DNA of 64,000 nucleotides from Carya illinoinensis (Eukaryota > Streptophyta > Magnoliopsida > Fagales > Juglandaceae). The position numbers were made by a program, and so were the translations under genes. The stretch lies in NCBI RefSeq assembly GCF_018687715.1, contig NC_056753.1:7766001-7830000 (forward strand), given 5' to 3'. Of the stretch, positions 33,160-44,541 are shown piece by piece (position 1 is the stretch's first letter; the number at the start of each line of letters is the position of its first letter). The notes beneath the pieces were generated by a model. That model was not told the DNA's origin. It saw only the letters and a program-made list of their open reading frames with translations, and ran no database searches.

Positions 33160-34362
33160 CTCTAAAAAACTCCGACTCCTCTAGAGAGAGAACCTCCAAT
33201 TTTTTTCTAGAAATCCAGCCACCTCTCAACCAGTTCGCGCGGGGGGGGGGGATGGAGGCACCGGCTCCATCCTCCCTTCTCTTCCTCATTCCTTTTCCTT
33301 TTTCTTTTTTTAGTGGCTGTTGTTTTAGTTTTATTTTAGTTTTGTTTTTTTCTCTTGTTTCTGGTTTTGGGTTTTTTGGTTAAGCTCTCTGTGGAGGGCG
33401 CTGTATCCCCGTGGCTCTTATGCCAAGGCCTTGCCCTCGGCTCACCCTAGTGCTCCTCTCTCTCCGGTTGTATTTGGCGTTGTGTTGATGTAGAGCGATG
33501 CGGAAGTGTGGGCTAACCTGGTAGAGAGGATTCGGAGGTCAGGGGTTTGGCCTCGGGTCATTTGGGGTGAGTGGCCGGGCGGTGGCTCTTGCAGACGGTT
33601 TGAGTAGTTGCTCTGTTTCTCAGTTTTAAGCAGAGGCGGCATGGGCTATTTGTGGGGTGCAGAGGGCCACTGACGTAGGGCAGGTACCGCCGGGGCGCGA
33701 CTGAGCGGAGAAATCCTTTGGTGCGGCGTGGGCTGTCCTCAGAACCTTCTTTTGATGAGAGCTTTGCTAGGTCGGGCAAGAGGCGGGCGGGGAAAATGCA
33801 GAGGATTGAAGGGATGATGATGGGTGGCAGCAGCTGAGGAATGAGAAGAAACCCTAACGGGTTGGGCCCCCATGTGCATACACGCCGGGCCTTTGGGCTG
33901 GGCCCTTTTGCTTTACAGTCCATTACCTATTTTTTATGTATTTGGTTTTGTTAGTCTGTTTTAGTTTTATAATTAATATATAGTCTGTTTTAGTTTTAGT
34001 CCCACTCCTCTTTTGGAGGAAGGTGGGTGTTTGTCCTACTCCTCTTTTGGAGGATGGTAGGTGATAGTACTCTTCCTCCATAGGAGGAGAGAGTGTGGTT
34101 GTACCTCTCTTCTTCGGAAGAAATGTTGTTTTAGCTCTGTTTTGACAGAGCATTTTCTCTTTTGATGGTTGTCAGGAGAGAGGATGTAGAAGTTTAGACA
34201 ATGTCCGTCACAAAAAAATTTGTTGGCGGGGAAGCTCCTGAGCAGTTGCGTTAGTTGACTTATAGTCTGGTTCTCCTGTACTGATAAGTCACAGTTATAA
34301 CTTCGTTTATGAATGAATGCTATGAAGCATATTCCCATAAAAAATATATATATATATATATA
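33160..34362 (+). mobile_element. ORF-less retroposon with 18-bp target duplication
   Basis: TATATATTAGGACTTCAA occurs at 33142-33159 and again at 34363-34380, bracketing ~1.2 kb that ends in AAAAAA followed by (TA)n. This is the signature of LINE-type target-primed insertion. Inside are a G-run (33241-33251), a GC-richer middle and TC/GGAGG-rich repeats (ACTCCTCTTTTGGAGGA twice, ~34004 and ~34039). No RT motif was found, so it is nonautonomous or internally deleted. Confidence 0.7.
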
Positions 34363-34380
34363 TATATATTAGGACTTCAA

Positions 34381-34510
34381 GTGTTGCACGACACTTTTCT
34401 TTCTATTGAGAAGATTGGACCTAGGGGATAGGCAACGCATATTATTCCATTTTATTATTTAAAGTTGCGCAGTACATAACTATCTCTTGGGGCATTTTCA
34501 GGGCACAGAA
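34381..34510. other. Short unique spacer before Gypsy-2
   Basis: Continues the pre-insertion sequence to CAGAA at 34506-34510, the left target copy of Gypsy-2. Nothing coding. Confidence 0.5.
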
Positions 34511-35949
34511 TGTGACGCCCCCAAATCCCACGTACGGATACGGGGAAATCGAGACGTCGGGATGATGACAACACGGGTCACCACCCTATCGCCAAGTGCC
34601 AAGTGTCTGTATAAGCAACAAGTGTGCAATTAAAAACACGCAGCGGATAACAAAAGTCTTATAACTAAGTACCAAAATTTTTTCTATGTTTAATACAAAC
34701 CCGTTCAAAATATACATAATAAAATATTACAAACCACAAATATCGTTTCAAACCAAACTACAAAGCATAAACTCCAAATCAATACTTCGGCAGAGCCGCC
34801 TCCTCAAGCTCAGCCTCCTCCTCCTCCTCGACCCTTGCACCAAAATCTACGGTACCAAAATGGTGCCGCAGGTAAGTAAAAATCCAAATGCCAAAAGATA
34901 AAAACATATTAAATTTAACAATATGCATGGAAGAATGTCAAATGCACATATTCTATAAAATCACATTTTTCTCACGCACGCCAAAAATCTCATTTGACCC
35001 AAAAACATATTACTTTCCAACTCACGCCAAAAATCTCATTTGGCCCAAATCCAATTTCAAAACAATATCCAATTAATCCAAATGCACCATGACCTCCCCT
35101 AGGGGTCATCCGCACACCCTGGCTCCCATCGTCACACCACAAGTAACGACCATGCGTGTGACTTCGTAACGAGCGATGCCCAATTTCGCGCCCCGCGCGT
35201 ATGTAGCCAAGCATCCTCTAGCCCTCGCCAGCGAAGGGTCACAGAGTTAGAACAAGAGCGTTATCATCCCGCCCGCTCCCGTTGTCGCCCAGCGACAACC
35301 CAGGGGACGTCACTCAGTATATTACACTCCCGAGTGACTAGAGGAGTTCCACTGAGATAATACCCATCTCAGCTTGGGGTCGTGATACACACGCACCCGA
35401 AAATCTATTTAAACAAATAACACCGGTTTTTCTCAATTTAATAAAATGCGCATGAATACATCATGCAATGCACACCTTAAGATACAAAACATCCAACCAA
35501 TCACAAAATCAACAAAACCAAGCAACTCCGTCCTCAATCCATCCGACCCCCGAACTCCTCGGACTCAGTCTGGAATCAACCAACCAGTCAAATAATTTAT
35601 TGTAAAAGAAATAATATATTTAAATCTAAAATAGAGTTTGAAAAATACTTACAGTGCTATAAAGTATTTTTTGAAGGATCACGACGTTACAAACGGCGAA
35701 GAAAAAGCAACGTAATAGTGTATTTTACACTGTGGCCATGGATTGTAAAATACCCACTTTCGAACGGGGACAAACCAAGACTTGGAATTGATAGGGAATG
35801 GCTTAGAGATGTTTATGAAGCTAATGAAAGTGAGTTTTGGCCATGGGTGGCGGTGGAAGCGAAAAAAGAGTAAATCGGAGTTGAGCTCGTGGGAGCTGCT
35901 CCGGCAACGGATCGGGGCCGAAAATGGGTCGGATCGGAATGTCAAGGAC

Positions 35950-36990
35950 TAATAGATTAAACTCAGAAATTGATAAAACTAAATTAAGAATTAAACTAAA
36001 TTAGGAAGTAATTGACAAAACATGCACTGAAATTGAAAAGCCCCAAATTCAATGTTCTAGGGTTCATCATTATATTCAAATCACAAATTCTCAAATTAAA
36101 CCACCGTAATTGTAATCAATGCTAAAATGAAAGCTTAACGAAACGATAAGAATAAATAACATGAATTAAATGAATAACAAATAAATTACTCAAACGTCTA
36201 AATCAAAATTCTCTAAAATAATTCAGAAACTCAAAACTGAAATTGAAAAGATCAAGCCAGTTGAATGGAGATGAAGATTCGAAGCGGTGGAGGAGGCTGA
36301 GCTGCAGTGGCAATTGGACCCCTCAAGAAGTTCTTCAATCTGCTGCAGTGTGAGTGAATGATCCAGTGGAAATTGTGTAGCTGCGTGAATGATCGATTGA
36401 ATGAATCCTCCTCTTCGAATCTAAACGAAAATCAAAGGAAAAATGAATTCTAAGTGTTTCTCTACTCAAAAATTGAGTTTTCCAGCCCAAGAGCCGTCCT
36501 AAGATGTAAAAAAAATATATATATATATATCTGATGGCGGAATGAACCCTGATCTGTAAAAATGCGATATTTGCTCGAGCGGAGTGTCGAGCGAATATCG
36601 AGCGTTCGACTCTGCCTAAGTTCGCTCGAGCGGCCTGTCGAGCGAACATCGAGCGTTCGACTTTGCCTGAATTCGCTCGAGCGGCCAAATGCCTCCGTTC
36701 GAGCGATCTCTTTTCCTGCATCTCGCTCGAGCCCACTGTCGAGCGGAAGTCGAGCGTTTGAATCTGCCTGACTTCGCTCGAGCGGCCAGAAGCCGCCGCT
36801 TGAGCGAAGTGTACCATAATCCATATTAATTGGCAGTTGATAAAATTAGAGCAGAAATTCATGCTTTTAATCAATTAAAATCACAACTTTGATTTATTCA
36901 TTTTTCCATATAAAACCAATGATAAAGTAATGAAAGAATTAATATATATTGGTTCCAAAAGCATTAAAAATGCAATAATTCAACTCAATC
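35950..36990. mobile_element. Unclassified insertion inside the Gypsy-2 3' LTR
   Basis: Absent from the other LTR. At the left junction the LTR loses ~27 bp relative to its partner, and no target duplication is seen. Contents: A-rich, ACTCAGAA/AAATTGAAAAG words, an (AT)n run at ~36515, and the GCTCGAGCG array at 36564-36810. ORFs here are by-products of the array. Confidence 0.6.
36564..36810. repeat. CGCTCGAGCG-type repeat array, second site
   Basis: Units such as TTCGCTCGAGCGGCCTGTCG and GAGCGTTCGACTCTGCCTGA alternate at ~70-bp period. The palindromic core is shared with 20140-20375, but flanks differ. Confidence 0.8.
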
Positions 36991-37538
36991 AGTGGCCGGA
37001 GGTGGAGCGACAGCGCCGGAAATGGCCAAAAATGCCGCGGCTTAGATGGGCTCTAGGTGGTTAACGGTGGCACGGATGGAGGTGAGATTTGGTGGGGAGG
37101 TTCATCGGCCGAAGGGGGAACTTTCTGGGTGGGTGGTGCCGGCCACATCGCCGGTGAGCGGCGGGTCTAGGCTGGAGAGCTGGACGACGACAGAGAGAGG
37201 GAGAGAAGAGCGTGCTGCGCGTGGGAGGAGAAGGAAAAAGAAGAAGAAGAAAAGAAGAAAAGAAGAAAAAGAAAAAAGAAAAAAAGAAAAAGGGAGAAAG
37301 AAAAAGAGAAGAGAAAAGATGGAGAAAAGAAATGAGATCTAATCCTCACCTCCGGAGTCCAAAAACTGATTCGACGAAAACAATTTTAAAAACCATAAAA
37401 CAACTAAAATAAATTAAACACAACATCAAACTAAAATAAAACCAATTAAAATACAATATTTTAAAATAAAAGAACTAATATATTAATTAAATTAAAAAAC
37501 TCATTCAGTGAAAATACACTTAAAAACAGGGTATCACA

Positions 37539-37551
37539 TCCTCCCCCTTTT
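37539..37551 (-). other. Gypsy-2 polypurine tract
   Basis: The - strand reads AAAAGGGGGAGGA immediately before the 3' LTR. Confidence 0.85.
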
Positions 37552-37648
37552 AAAAACAAATTTCATCTTCGAAATTTCCAAGATCAAACACTAACTTGAA
37601 CAAGCCACATGATTCCACTGAGACCAAGTTTAAGAAACGTACCATCAT

Positions 37649-40600
37649 TTACTCAAACAAGTAGGGGTACTGCTTCCTCATGTTTACTACTCTCTCCCAA
37701 GAGAAATCTTGAGCTAACAGATCTCCCCATGCCACCTTTACCAGAGGTATCGTTGTGGATCTCAACTGTTGCTCTTTCCAATCCATAATCTGTGAAGGAA
37801 CAACCTCATAAATAAGGTCCGGTTGCAACTGAATACGCACTGAGTCGACAAAGCGCGGCTCTTGTTGTCCAAAACTCTTCTTCAAGGATGATACATGGAA
37901 GACATCATGAATTTCTCCAAAATATTCTGGCAATGCAACTCTATAAGCGACGGACCCTACCTTCTCCAAAATCTGAAAAGGGCCAACATATCTCGGATCC
38001 AGCTTCCTACTTTTACCAAAACGCTTAACTCCTTTCATGGGAGAGACTTTGAGATAAACCCAATCACCTTCTTCAAAAGATAACTCTTTCCTCCTTGTAT
38101 CTGCGTAGCTTTTCTAACGACTCTGAGCTGCCACCATTTTATCCCTTATGATCTGAACTTGACTTTGCATCTTGAATTATTTCGAGCCCAATTATTTTAT
38201 TCTCCCCGACTTCATCCCAACACAAGGACGATTTGCACTTCCTCCCATAAAGAGCTTCATAAGGAGCCATCTGAATAGACGCATGGAAGCTATTATTATA
38301 AGCAAATTCTATGAGCGGCAAGTGATTTTCCCAACTCCCTTGAAATTCCATAACAAATGCTCGCAACATATCTTCAAGGGTCTGAATAGTGCGCTCTGAT
38401 TGGCCGTCCGTCTGAGGGTGATATGCAGTACTAAACTTCAACTTACTACCCAATGCTGCCTGCAAACTTTTCCAAAACTGAGATGTGAACCTTGGGTCTC
38501 GATCCGACACAATACTCTTCGGTATACCATGCAACCGCACTATCTCTTTCACGTACAAGCGAGTCAACTTACCCAAAAAATCAGTGTTATTAACAGGCAA
38601 GAAATGAGCACTCTTAGTTAACCGGTCAACAATCACCCAAACCGAGTTCTTTCCACTAGGAGTCCTCGGTAAGCCCACTACAAAATCCATCGTGATGTCA
38701 TCCCACTTCCACTCAGGAATAGGGAGGGGTTGGAGCATACCAGCGGGTATTTGATACTCGGCCTTGACTTGACGGCATGTGTGGCATCTCTTGATACACA
38801 AGGCAATATCCTTCTTCATCCCTTCCCACCAATAATTTTTCTTCAAGTCTCGGTACATCTTCGTACTGCCAGGATGAACTGAATACGGGGCCACATGAGC
38901 TTCTGCCATAATTTGCTCCTTGAATTCTGAATCTTTGGGGACCACTCTACGATCTCGGAACCGAAGAATTCCATCTTTATCCATACTATAATGCAACGAC
39001 CCTTGAGATTTTCTGACTCTTTTTCTGATATCCAATAGCTTCAGATCCTTCTTTTGAAGAGTCTTCAATTCCTCAAAATCAGCTACTCGAATATCAAGAA
39101 TTGAAGATAATATCTCTTCTTGCTGTGAACTTTCAATAAGAAGTTTTCTCATCCCGCAAAGTAAAGAAACCAATCCTGACGATTCGACTTCATCTTCCAA
39201 GTGTGACTTTCGACTCAAAGCATCAACAACTATATTTGCCTTCCCCAGATGATACTTGATCTCGCACTGGTAGTCACTGATTAACTCTAGCCATCGCCTC
39301 TGCCTCATGTTCAGATTCTTCTAAGAAAACAAGTGTTTCAAACTCTTATGATCGGTGTATACTTCGCAAACTTCTCCATACAAAAAGTGCCACCAGATCT
39401 TAAGAGCAAACACAATCGCAGCCAATTCTAAATCGTGTGTCGGATAATTCTTCTCATGATCCTTTAACTGACGAGATGCATAAGCAACAACCCGTCCCTC
39501 CTGCATAAGGACACATCCCAATCCAAATTTAGACGCATCGCTGAAAACTACAAACGGCTTGTGCAGTTCTGGAAGTGCCAACACTGGTGCAGTTGTCAAT
39601 CTGTTCTTCAATTCTTGGAAACTTCTCTCATACTTGTCTGACCAAATAAATTCTGCATTCTTTCTAGTTAAAGCAGTGAGAGGTCCGGATAAGCGAGAAA
39701 ATCCCTCCACAAATCTTCAGTAATATCCGGCAAGCCCCAAGAAACTCTGGATCTCACGCACAGTCGTCAAACGCTGCCATGACAAAATGACTTCCACCTT
39801 ACTAGGATCAACAACCACCCCGTCTCGGGAAATCAAATGTCCAAGAAATCTGATTTCCTCCAACCAGAATTCACATTTGCTAAGTTTGGCATACAACTGG
39901 TGTTCTCTCAATTTCCCAAGAACTAGGCGAAGATGATAGACATGCTCTTCAAAATCTCAGGAATAAATTAAAATATCATCAATGAAAACTACCACGAAGG
40001 AATCCAAATAAGGTCAAAATACCTGATTCATTAAATCCATAAAAGCGGCAGGGGCATTGGCTAACCCAAAAGGCATCACCTTAAATTCATAATGCCCATA
40101 TCTCGATCTGAAAGCAGTTTTGGGTATATCCTTATCCTTTTCCTCAACTGGTAGTATCCTGATCTCAAATCAATTTTTGAAAACACAGCTACCCCTTAAA
40201 ACTGATCAAACAAATCGTCGATCCGTGGGAGAGAATATTTATTCTTGATGGTCACCTTATTTAGTTCCCGATAATCAATGCACATTTTGAGGGTACCATC
40301 TTTCTTTTTAACAAACAGCATTGGCGCACCCTACGACGAAGTACTTGGTTGAATGAACCCCTTATCTATCAGTTCTTGCAACTGAACCTTCAACTCTTTT
40401 AATTCAGCTGGTGCCATACGGTAAGGGGCTTTATGTACAGGGGCCGCTCCAGGTTCCAAGTCAATAACAAACTCCATTTCACGAACAAGGGATAGCCCAG
40501 GCAAGTCATCCACAAACACGTCAGGAAATTCTTCCACAACTGAGATATCTACCAATGACTTCTTCTCAGACGACGTAGACACCATTTGGACTAAGAAGAC

Positions 40601-42231
40601 ATCCGCTCCACAAGCAATCTCTCTTCTCACTTGAATTGCCGATATAACTACAGGTTTTTCTTTTAGTTTACTCCCCGCAAATTCCAAATAATCACCATCT
40701 GGGAACTGAAAGCTAATTACCCGACTTCTGCAATTAATACTCGCAGAATATCGATATAGCCAATCCATCCCAAGAATAATGTCAAATCCCAGCAGCTTAA
40801 ATACAACCAAATCTACATTCAAAAACCTTCCACCAAAATTCAAAGGGCAATCCAAAGCAACTTTGGAACACCACACCATTTCACCATTTGGTAGAGCCAC
40901 TACCAATGACTTTGGCAAAGGTCCCATAACCAGATTACATATCCGAGCGAAAGTGGAAGATACAAACGATTGAGATGCACCTGAATCAAATAAAGTGCAA
41001 GCATAAAATTCATATAAATGGACTCTCCCTGAACCAATCATATTAAACAATGAAATCCAAATACAAAGAATAAATCAAATCACACCAAAAATCAAATCCA
41101 AAATTAAATTAGATCCATACCTATAGTCACTCCAGCATCATGGGTCGCTGGTGCCTCATCATCAACATCTCCAGGTGTAACAGCATAAACCTGAGCTTAC
41201 ACTGTTTGACTCTGATTTGTTCTTCTACCATGTCTAACTCCACGGCTTCCTTGAACTCTAACAGGGCACTCACGAGCGAAATGTCTCTCTTGGCCACAAC
41301 GGTAACAATGGGTTCCACCACTTAGCCGACACTCACCCTCATGAGCTCTATTACATCTTCCACAAACTGGCACCCGTCCTCCCATACGCACTCCCGAGGC
41401 TGCTTGTGGTCGAGTTCCGGTCCACTGAACAAATTTCTGAGGAGAACCAGAGCTACTTCTTTCACCAGTAAAACTCCACCTTTTTTGTCCTGGAGGGGAG
41501 TCCATGCTCAAATTAATCTCTCGCTCTGCAAGAGTGGCCAAGTCAACCAATTCCTGAAAAGTGGCAATCTGGTGGCAGACTACCATTTTGCGTATATCAG
41601 GATGCAGACCATCCTGGAAACACTCGGCCTGCATCTTCTCCGTGGCGATGAGGTGGGGAGCAAATCGCCCAAGCTCTATAAATCTTCAGGCATACTGTTC
41701 CACGGTTATACTCCCTTGGACCAAGCTTGTGAACTCTCTTACTTTTTGCCACCTCACAGAAGCGGGAAAGAATCGGTCATTAAATTCTTTCTTAAAGCGC
41801 TGCCAGGACACAGCGGCGAAAGACCCCAATTTTAACTCCAGCATTACTCTTTTCGTATCCCACCACTCAGAAGCAGTGCCTTGCAACAGATAGTTGGCAT
41901 AAAGTACTTGTTGTGCCTCAGTGCAACCACATACTTCAAATGTTCTTTCTAAATCTCTGACCCACTTTCCAGCCCGAAGTGGATCCTCTTCTCCCGTGAA
42001 GGGTGGAGTTCTATGCGCTAGAAAGCGCTCATAGGTGCATCCAGCTTACACCACTCCACTAGGCCCTCCTTGTAGTAGCCAAGACCCTCATTGTTGTGGC
42101 CAAGGCCCTCCTTGTTGTGACCTAAAATTTTGCTGCATGAACTCAGTCATTTGCCTTAGCGCTTGGGCTATAGCATCATCTCTCGGCGTATCGTCTTGAG
42201 GCTCTTGAGTAGACTTTTTTGGCCTAACCAT
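37649..42231 (-). pseudogene. Gypsy-2 gag-pol with intron, many stops and frameshifts
   Basis: Start ATG 42229-42231 (MVRPKKSTQEPQDD). GAG with WWDTKRVMLE; knuckle CYRCGQERHFARECP; protease LFDSGASQSFV; RT with FIDD near 39970; RNase H ([17 protein letters not shown]); integrase HHCC (CIKRCHTCRQVKAEY) and DDE parts (DFVVGLP, SDRDPRF, AYHPQTDGQSERTIQTL); chromodomain-like KVAWGDLL..FSWERVVNMRKQYPYLFE ending at 37649. Stops at 42088, 41686, 41197, 40331, 39957, 39717 and 39321, and frameshifts near 40150 and 38170. Protease is in frame with gag only after removal of a 92-nt intron (41029-41120). Confidence 0.9.
41029..41120 (-). other. Probable 92-nt intron between gag and protease (Gypsy-2)
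   Basis: The - strand reads CTATAG|GTATGGATC ... GATTGGTTCAG|GGAGAGTCC. The distance between the gag frame (from 41634) and the protease frame (from 41050) is 584; minus 92 it is 492, a multiple of 3. T-rich, and contains in-frame stops if unspliced. Confidence 0.75.
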
Positions 42232-42502
42232 CTTCCTACCAGCACACAACCTTTGACCCCCTTTTAAAAAAAACGAATAAAACCAACAACATAAAACCAA
42301 AACCACATAACAAGAAAATAAAATATACTAGCATGCAATAACATAACTAAATAAATAAATACAAGCAAACTAGCTCAAATAAATTCAAATCAAATAAAAC
42401 AAATCAAATAGCAACTTTACTTAAAATAAATTTCAAATCACAACTTTAAAAACTTTCTGGTACTACACCTACGGGACATGTGGTTTTACCCAGAGCCAAA
42501 CC

Positions 42503-42514
42503 GCTCTGATACCA
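42503..42514 (-). other. Gypsy-2 primer binding site
   Basis: The - strand reads TGGTATCAGAGC beside the 5' LTR. Confidence 0.88.
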
Positions 42515-42516
42515 TT

Positions 42517-44536
42517 TGTGACGCCCACAAATCCCACGTACGGACACGAGGAAATCGAGACGTCGGGACGATGACAACACGGGTCACCACCCTATCGCCA
42601 AGTGCCAAGTGTCTGTATAAGCAACAAGTGTGCAATTAAAAACACGTAGCGGATAACGAAAGTCTTATAACTAGGTACCAGAATTTTTTCTATGTTTAAT
42701 ATAAACTCGTTCAAAATATACATAATAAAATATTACAAACCACAAATATCATTTCAAATCAAACTACAAAGCATAAATTCCAAATCAATACTCCGGCGGA
42801 GCCGCCTCCTTAGGCTCAGCCTCCTCCTCCTCCTCGACCTCTGCACCAAAATCTACGGTACCAAAATAGTGCCGCAGGTAAGTAAATATCCAAACGCCAC
42901 AAGATAAAATCATATTAAACTTAACAATATGCATGAAAGAATGCCAAATGCACATATTCTATAAAATCACATTTTTTCCGCGCACGCTAAAAATCCCATT
43001 TGGCCCAAAAACATATTACTTGCCAACTCACGCCAAAAATCTCATGTGGCCCAAATCCAATTTCAAAACAATATACAATTAATCCGAATGCACCATGACC
43101 TCCTCTACGGGTCATCCGCACACCCTGGCTCCCATCGTCACACCATGAGTAACGACCATGCGTGTGACTTCGTAACGAGCGATGCCCAGTTCCGCGCCTT
43201 GTGCGTACGTAGCCAAGCATCCTCTAGCCCTCGCCAGCGAATGGCCACGGAGTCGGTACGAGAGCGTTACCATCCCGCCTGCTCCCGTTGTCACCCGACG
43301 ACAATCCAGGGGACGTCACTCAATATATTAAGCTCTCGAGTGACCAGAAGAGCTCTACCAAGATAATACCCCATCTCGACTTGGGGTCGTGATACATACG
43401 CATCCGAAAATCCATTTACACAAATAACACCGATTTCTCTCAATTTAATAAAATGCACATGAATGCATCATGCAATGCACACCTCAAGATACAAAACATC
43501 CAACCAATCACAAAATCAACAAAACCAAGCAACTCCATCCTCAATCCATCCGACCCCCGAACTCCTCAGACTCAGTCCAGAATCAACCAACCAGTCAAAT
43601 AATTTATTGTAAAAGTAATAATATATTTAAATCTAAAATAGAGTTTGAAAAATACTTACAGTGCTATATGATATTTTTTGAAAGATCAAGACATTGCAAA
43701 CGGAGGAGAAAAAGCAATGTAACAGTGTATTTTACACTGTGGCCGTGGGTTCTAAAATACCCACTTTTGAACGGGGACAAACTAAGACTTGGAATTGATA
43801 GAGACTGACCTAGAGATATTTATGAAGCTAATGGAAGTGAGTTTTGGCCGTGGGTGGCGGTGGAAGTGAAAAAAGAGCAAATCGGAATTGAGCTTGTGAG
43901 AGCTGCTCCGGCAACAGATCGGAGCCGGAAATGGGTGGGTTAGGACAGCAAGAGGTAGAAGATAAAGTGGTGAAAAGATGGTGGCCGGAGGTGGAACGAT
44001 GGCGCCGGAAATGGCCAAAAACGTCGCAGCTTAGATGGGCTCTAGGTGGTTAACGGCGGCACAGATGGAGGTGAGATTTGGGGGGAGGTTCATTGGCCGG
44101 AGGGGGAACTTTCTGGGTGGGTGGTGCAGGCCATATCGCTGGCGAGCGGCGGGTTTGGGCTGGAGAACTAGACGGCGACGGAGAGAGGGAGAGAAAAGCG
44201 TGCTGCGCGCGGGAGGAGAAGGAAAAAAGAAGAAGAAGAAAAGAAAGAAAGAAGAAAAGAAGAAAAATGAAAAAGAAAAAAAGGAAAAAGGGAAAAAGAA
44301 AAAGAGAAAAGAAAAGATGGAGAAAAGAAATGAGATCCAATCCTTATATCTGGAGTCCAAAAACTGATCCGACGAAAACAATTTTAAAAACCATAAAACA
44401 ACTAAAATAAAGTAAACACCACATCAAACTAAAATAAAATCAATTAAAATAAAATAATTTAAAATAAAAGAACTAATATATTAATTAAATTAAAAAACTA
44501 TTTCAGTGAAAATACACGTAAAAACGAGATATCACA
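42517..44536 (-). repeat. Gypsy-2 5' LTR
   Basis: 2020 bp, TGTGACG...ATCACA. Purine tract AAGAAAAAGG at 44220-44330 gives spurious Lys/Glu-rich ORFs. Confidence 0.92.
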
Positions 44537-44541
44537 CAGAA

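Larger units (their letters stand above)
34511..37538 (-). repeat. Gypsy-2 3' LTR, split by an insertion
   Basis: Outer parts 34511-~35950 and ~36990-37538 align with 42517-44536. The ~1.04 kb between has no counterpart. The LTR pair is clearly diverged. Confidence 0.88.
34511..44536 (-). mobile_element. Gypsy-2: Ty3/Gypsy chromovirus, near full length, inactive
   Basis: TGTGACG...ATCACA ends, target copies CAGAA at 34506-34510 and 44537-44541. Order on the - strand: 5' LTR 42517-44536, PBS, gag, protease, RT, RNase H, integrase, chromodomain-like end, PPT, 3' LTR 34511-37538. The C-terminal WERVVNMRKQYPYLF resembles plant chromovirus chromodomains. Long LTRs suggest the Tekay/Del branch; that placement is inference. 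Confidence 0.93.

Noticed and set aside
33558..33923. 121-codon - strand ORF
   Set aside because: Lies in the GC-richer body of the retroposon, no domain, no start context; composition effect.
36335..36874. 179-codon ORF on the - strand with repeated RSSE/ARAN units
   Set aside because: It is the CGCTCGAGCG array translated; stops are absent because the repeat period lacks them.
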